A DNA stretch of 64,000 nucleotides from Dyadobacter sp. CECT 9275 (GTDB lineage Bacteria > Bacteroidota > Bacteroidia > Cytophagales > Spirosomataceae), in assembly GCF_907164905.1 (NCBI RefSeq), contig NZ_CAJRAF010000001.1, positions 1,027,001 through 1,091,000 of the forward strand. Direction: 5' to 3'. Positions 62,621-64,000 of the stretch are shown piece after piece. Each line of letters opens with the position of its first letter. Position 1 is the stretch's first letter. A model generated the notes under the pieces. The model had not been told where the DNA came from and did no database searches. It was given only the letters and a program-made list of their open reading frames with translations. The translations under genes were made by a program, and so were the position numbers.

Positions 62621-62800
62621 TCACTCATCACCTTCCTCATCTAACATATTAGCGAGATCCTTCGCAAAGCTCTGCATGCTCTCTATGAATTCACGCGCCT
62701 CTTTGCCAAGTAGTTCGCGGAAATGTTTGGTTTTGTACTCATCGTAATAGTGTAGCCATACCATATCCGGAGCAACAATTTTATAAAAGAAGTTTTCCAT
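62621..62800 (-). CDS. Small prophage protein under a LexA-like operator
   Basis: 59 residues, MENFFYKIVAPDMVWLHYYD, then LLGKEAREFIESMQSFAKDL and an acidic end. A perfect 35-bp palindrome with two TGGA-N5-TCCA sites lies 27 bases upstream. It is possibly a damage-responsive regulator, an antirepressor-like protein or a toxin-type peptide; none can be chosen from sequence. The interval 62401-62620 between it and the methylase has no gene. Confidence 0.5.
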   Translation of the reverse strand: MENFFYKIVAPDMVWLHYYDEYKTKHFRELLGKEAREFIESMQSFAKDLANMLDEEGDE

Positions 62801-62826
62801 AACTAAGATATTTACAATTCAAAAGT

Positions 62827-62861
62827 AATGGATATATTCCAATAATTGGAATATATCCATT
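62827..62861. promoter_or_regulatory. 35-bp perfect palindrome with two TGGA-N5-TCCA operators
   Basis: AATGGATATATTCCAAT, a central A, and its exact complement on the other arm. It contains TGGATATATTCCA (62829-62841) and TGGAATATATCCA (62847-62859), the same form as the three sites between dinB and the S24 repressor at 153-207. It sits ahead of the 59-residue gene on the minus strand. It could also act as a hairpin behind the gene at 62891, but it lacks a G/C-rich stem. Confidence 0.65.
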
Positions 62862-62890
62862 ATTAAATTCTCAGGTCGTGCGAAGAAGCT

Positions 62891-63121
62891 TTATGCTATT
62901 GTAAAAGAAGAATAGAAATCCAGGCGTAGCCTGAAGTTGGACCATTCGGATGCTTCATTTAGCGTTGTATTTGAGCTTTTGCCAGCATCTGCGGGCCGAT
63001 CCTCGGAAAAATCTGGCGCTACCGGTTTATTTTCGCTGGCTTCTTTAAGTGCAGCCTGATAATTTTCAAGTGATCCATACTCCTTGATCATATCATAAAT
63101 ATGCGATACAATACTTCCCAT
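62891..63121 (-). CDS. Small prophage protein, unknown
   Basis: 76 residues from ATG 63121 (MGSIVSHIYDMIKEYGSLEN); upstream in-frame starts would cross the next gene. The N-terminal half is helical (YQAALKEASENKPVAPDFSE) and the C-terminus is SNFRLRLDFYSSFTIA. It follows the 117-residue gene with a 7-base gap and is likely in the same operon. No family recognised. Confidence 0.5.
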   Translation of the reverse strand: MGSIVSHIYDMIKEYGSLENYQAALKEASENKPVAPDFSEDRPADAGKSSNTTLNEASEWSNFRLRLDFYSSFTIA

Positions 63122-63128
63122 AATGTTT

Positions 63129-63482
63129 TTAGTTAATGGTGATAGGATAATCCGGCCTTCGGCCCATGTTGACAAGGATTTGATCCAGATTACTAAGGAT
63201 GGACTGCGTGTGAGCAGTAGCAGGCTCAAAGCGCAGCCGGTAATGTAATACCCTGGCCACTGAAAGTGGGATAGTCTGCTGTTTGATCTGATGCTGGTGG
63301 CCTGGCAGCTCATAACTGAGCGAACGTTTGTACCAGCTCAGATAAAATTCAGCCAGGATCAAGGTCTCAACTCTGACGTTTTCCTTTTGGGCTATTTGCA
63401 ACGCCTCTCCCAGGATCCGGAGAATGGTGAGCACTTCAAATTTGCCCAGCTTAATTTTTACGACAGGTACCAGACTCACCAT
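63129..63482 (-). CDS. Prophage protein, unknown
   Basis: 117 residues from ATG 63482, which overlaps the preceding gene's stop (ATGGTGA). Pattern VVKIKLGKFEVLTILRILGE, then HYRLRFEPATAHTQSILSN. It looks like a small helical regulatory or structural protein; no recognised family. The tight overlap shows co-translation with the 112-residue gene. Confidence 0.5.
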   Translation of the reverse strand: MVSLVPVVKIKLGKFEVLTILRILGEALQIAQKENVRVETLILAEFYLSWYKRSLSYELPGHQHQIKQQTIPLSVARVLHYRLRFEPATAHTQSILSNLDQILVNMGRRPDYPITIN

Positions 63483-63814
63483 TCGAAGGGCTGTACCATG
63501 GTCCATACGCCCTTTTCAAACTGGTAGATCTTGTTGAAGGCTCCCAGCTTCTTATGCTGACGGGTGTCAAAGATGGCCCCAGAGAATGTAGAACCACGAA
63601 AGTACTTCTCAAACACACGCAACATTTCATTAATGCCATCGCTGATGGTCATAATCTTGTTAGGCTGTGCATGCTCATTGCTCCATTTTCCCCAGGTGTT
63701 TCCATCATGGAATTTGAGTATCATAAAACAGCTGGCCATTTGCTTCTGCAGTGCCGCTCTTTCAGGACTCAGCCCTTGTTTTCTGTTGGGCTCAAAACTT
63801 CTTCTTGATTTCAT
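63476..63814 (-). CDS. Prophage protein, unknown
   Basis: 112 residues, MKSRRSFEPNRKQGLSPERA, with a basic N-terminus and then a globular part (ASCFMILKFHDGNTWGKWSN; FRGSTFSGAIFDTRQHKKLG). It lies in a run of small minus-strand genes at the window's right end. No family recognised. Confidence 0.5.
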   Translation of the reverse strand: MKSRRSFEPNRKQGLSPERAALQKQMASCFMILKFHDGNTWGKWSNEHAQPNKIMTISDGINEMLRVFEKYFRGSTFSGAIFDTRQHKKLGAFNKIYQFEKGVWTMVQPFEW

Positions 63815-63855
63815 AAGGATTGGTTTAAAAGGAATAATTCAAGTTCTTGTAACCA

Positions 63856-63999
63856 TTAATAAGAATAGTAACCCCGGCCATCGCCCTGCATGAATTCTTC
63901 TACATACACGATGGTTTCTTTGCTGATCTCTCCGGCCAGTGCTCGTTTTTTACGCGGCTGCATATAAGCGGGGGCCTGAAAACTCCTGGCTTGTTGTTC
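63856..63999 (-). CDS. C-terminal 47 residues of a prophage protein cut by the window edge
   Basis: The minus strand reads EQQARSFQAPAYMQPRKKRA, LAGEISKETIVYVEEFMQGD and GRGYYSY before a TAA at 63856. The last two thirds resemble a polar C-terminal tail. The product is unknown. Confidence 0.5.
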   Translation of the reverse strand, partial: EQQARSFQAPAYMQPRKKRALAGEISKETIVYVEEFMQGDGRGYYSY

Positions 64000-64000
64000 C

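Larger units (their letters stand above)
21802..64000. mobile_element. Integrated tailed-phage prophage with several cargo modules (left part; right end outside window)
   Basis: From the tRNA-Ser 3' end onward there is an integrase, a Dam methylase, terminase subunits, major capsid, prohead protease, tape measure, baseplate/tail proteins, holin, lysis proteins and portal. Structural genes are nearly all on the minus strand with 4-base stop/start overlaps. Four A+T-rich gene groups on the opposite strand (31.6-34.7, 42.9-46.2, 49.7-51.0 and 58.9-62.4 kb) break this cluster. The element is at least 42 kb. All main virion genes look intact, so it may be functional. The left boundary is inferred from the tRNA; the right boundary is not seen. 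Confidence 0.9.

Noticed and set aside
62487..62747. Plus-strand 86-codon frame near the right cargo module
   Set aside because: It is antisense to the 59-residue gene, which has an upstream operator and better coding pattern; I keep the interval 62401-62620 as gene-free.
21781..64000. Second copy of the tRNA-Ser 3' end as attR inside the window
   Set aside because: Reading through the window I found no repeat of the segment around GTTCGAATCCCTCTCTCTCT, so attR is taken to be outside; an exact string search would settle it.

Overview
The chromosomal part of the window (1-21.8 kb) looks like a Bacteroidota genome of the order Cytophagales (Dyadobacter/Spirosoma type, genus inferred). It carries a type IX secretion C-terminal sorting domain, a DUF4835/PorD gene in the order bamD-rpoZ-coaBC-porD-recN, a Bacteroidota-type LptC lipoprotein and OstA-like protein, and promoters of the TTG-N19-TAnnTTTG kind.

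Layout of the host part: a divergent pair made of a DinB-type polymerase (cut by the window edge) and a LexA/UmuD-like XRE-S24 repressor, with three TGGA-N5-TCCA operators between them; an OmpA protein followed by two membrane proteins with helix-hairpin-helix tails; rho; coaX, an outer-membrane barrel and lptC; a Sco1/cytochrome c pair; recN, porD, coaBC, rpoZ and bamD; a T9SS cargo protein; an OstA-like protein; tilS; purL; and tRNA-Ser(UGA).

From the 3' end of tRNA-Ser to the end of the window lies a large tailed-phage prophage. It starts with a tyrosine integrase and a Dam-type methylase. Its structural genes run on the minus strand, from portal (about 58 kb) through lysis, tail and tape-measure genes to capsid and finally terminase (about 26 kb). 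The right end (attR) is outside the window.

The striking part is that the minus-strand structural cluster is interrupted four times by A+T-rich cargo. The cargo is read on the plus strand, except for one cytosine methylase. The four modules are: (1) a 1028-residue metallophosphoesterase fused to a STAND-like NTPase; (2) an LRR-Roc-COR-TIR protein with a small membrane protein beside it; (3) a membrane-anchored alpha/beta hydrolase; (4) a GHKL ATPase, a methyltransferase-like protein and a C5-cytosine methylase. Each has the shape of an anti-phage or abortive-infection module, and together they suggest a prophage that carries several defence systems in spaced slots. Defence is inferred from domain content and context; nothing in the sequence proves it.

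A near-identical operator motif occurs in a 35-bp perfect palindrome ahead of a small prophage gene at 62.8 kb, which suggests that the prophage taps the host's SOS-like repressor.
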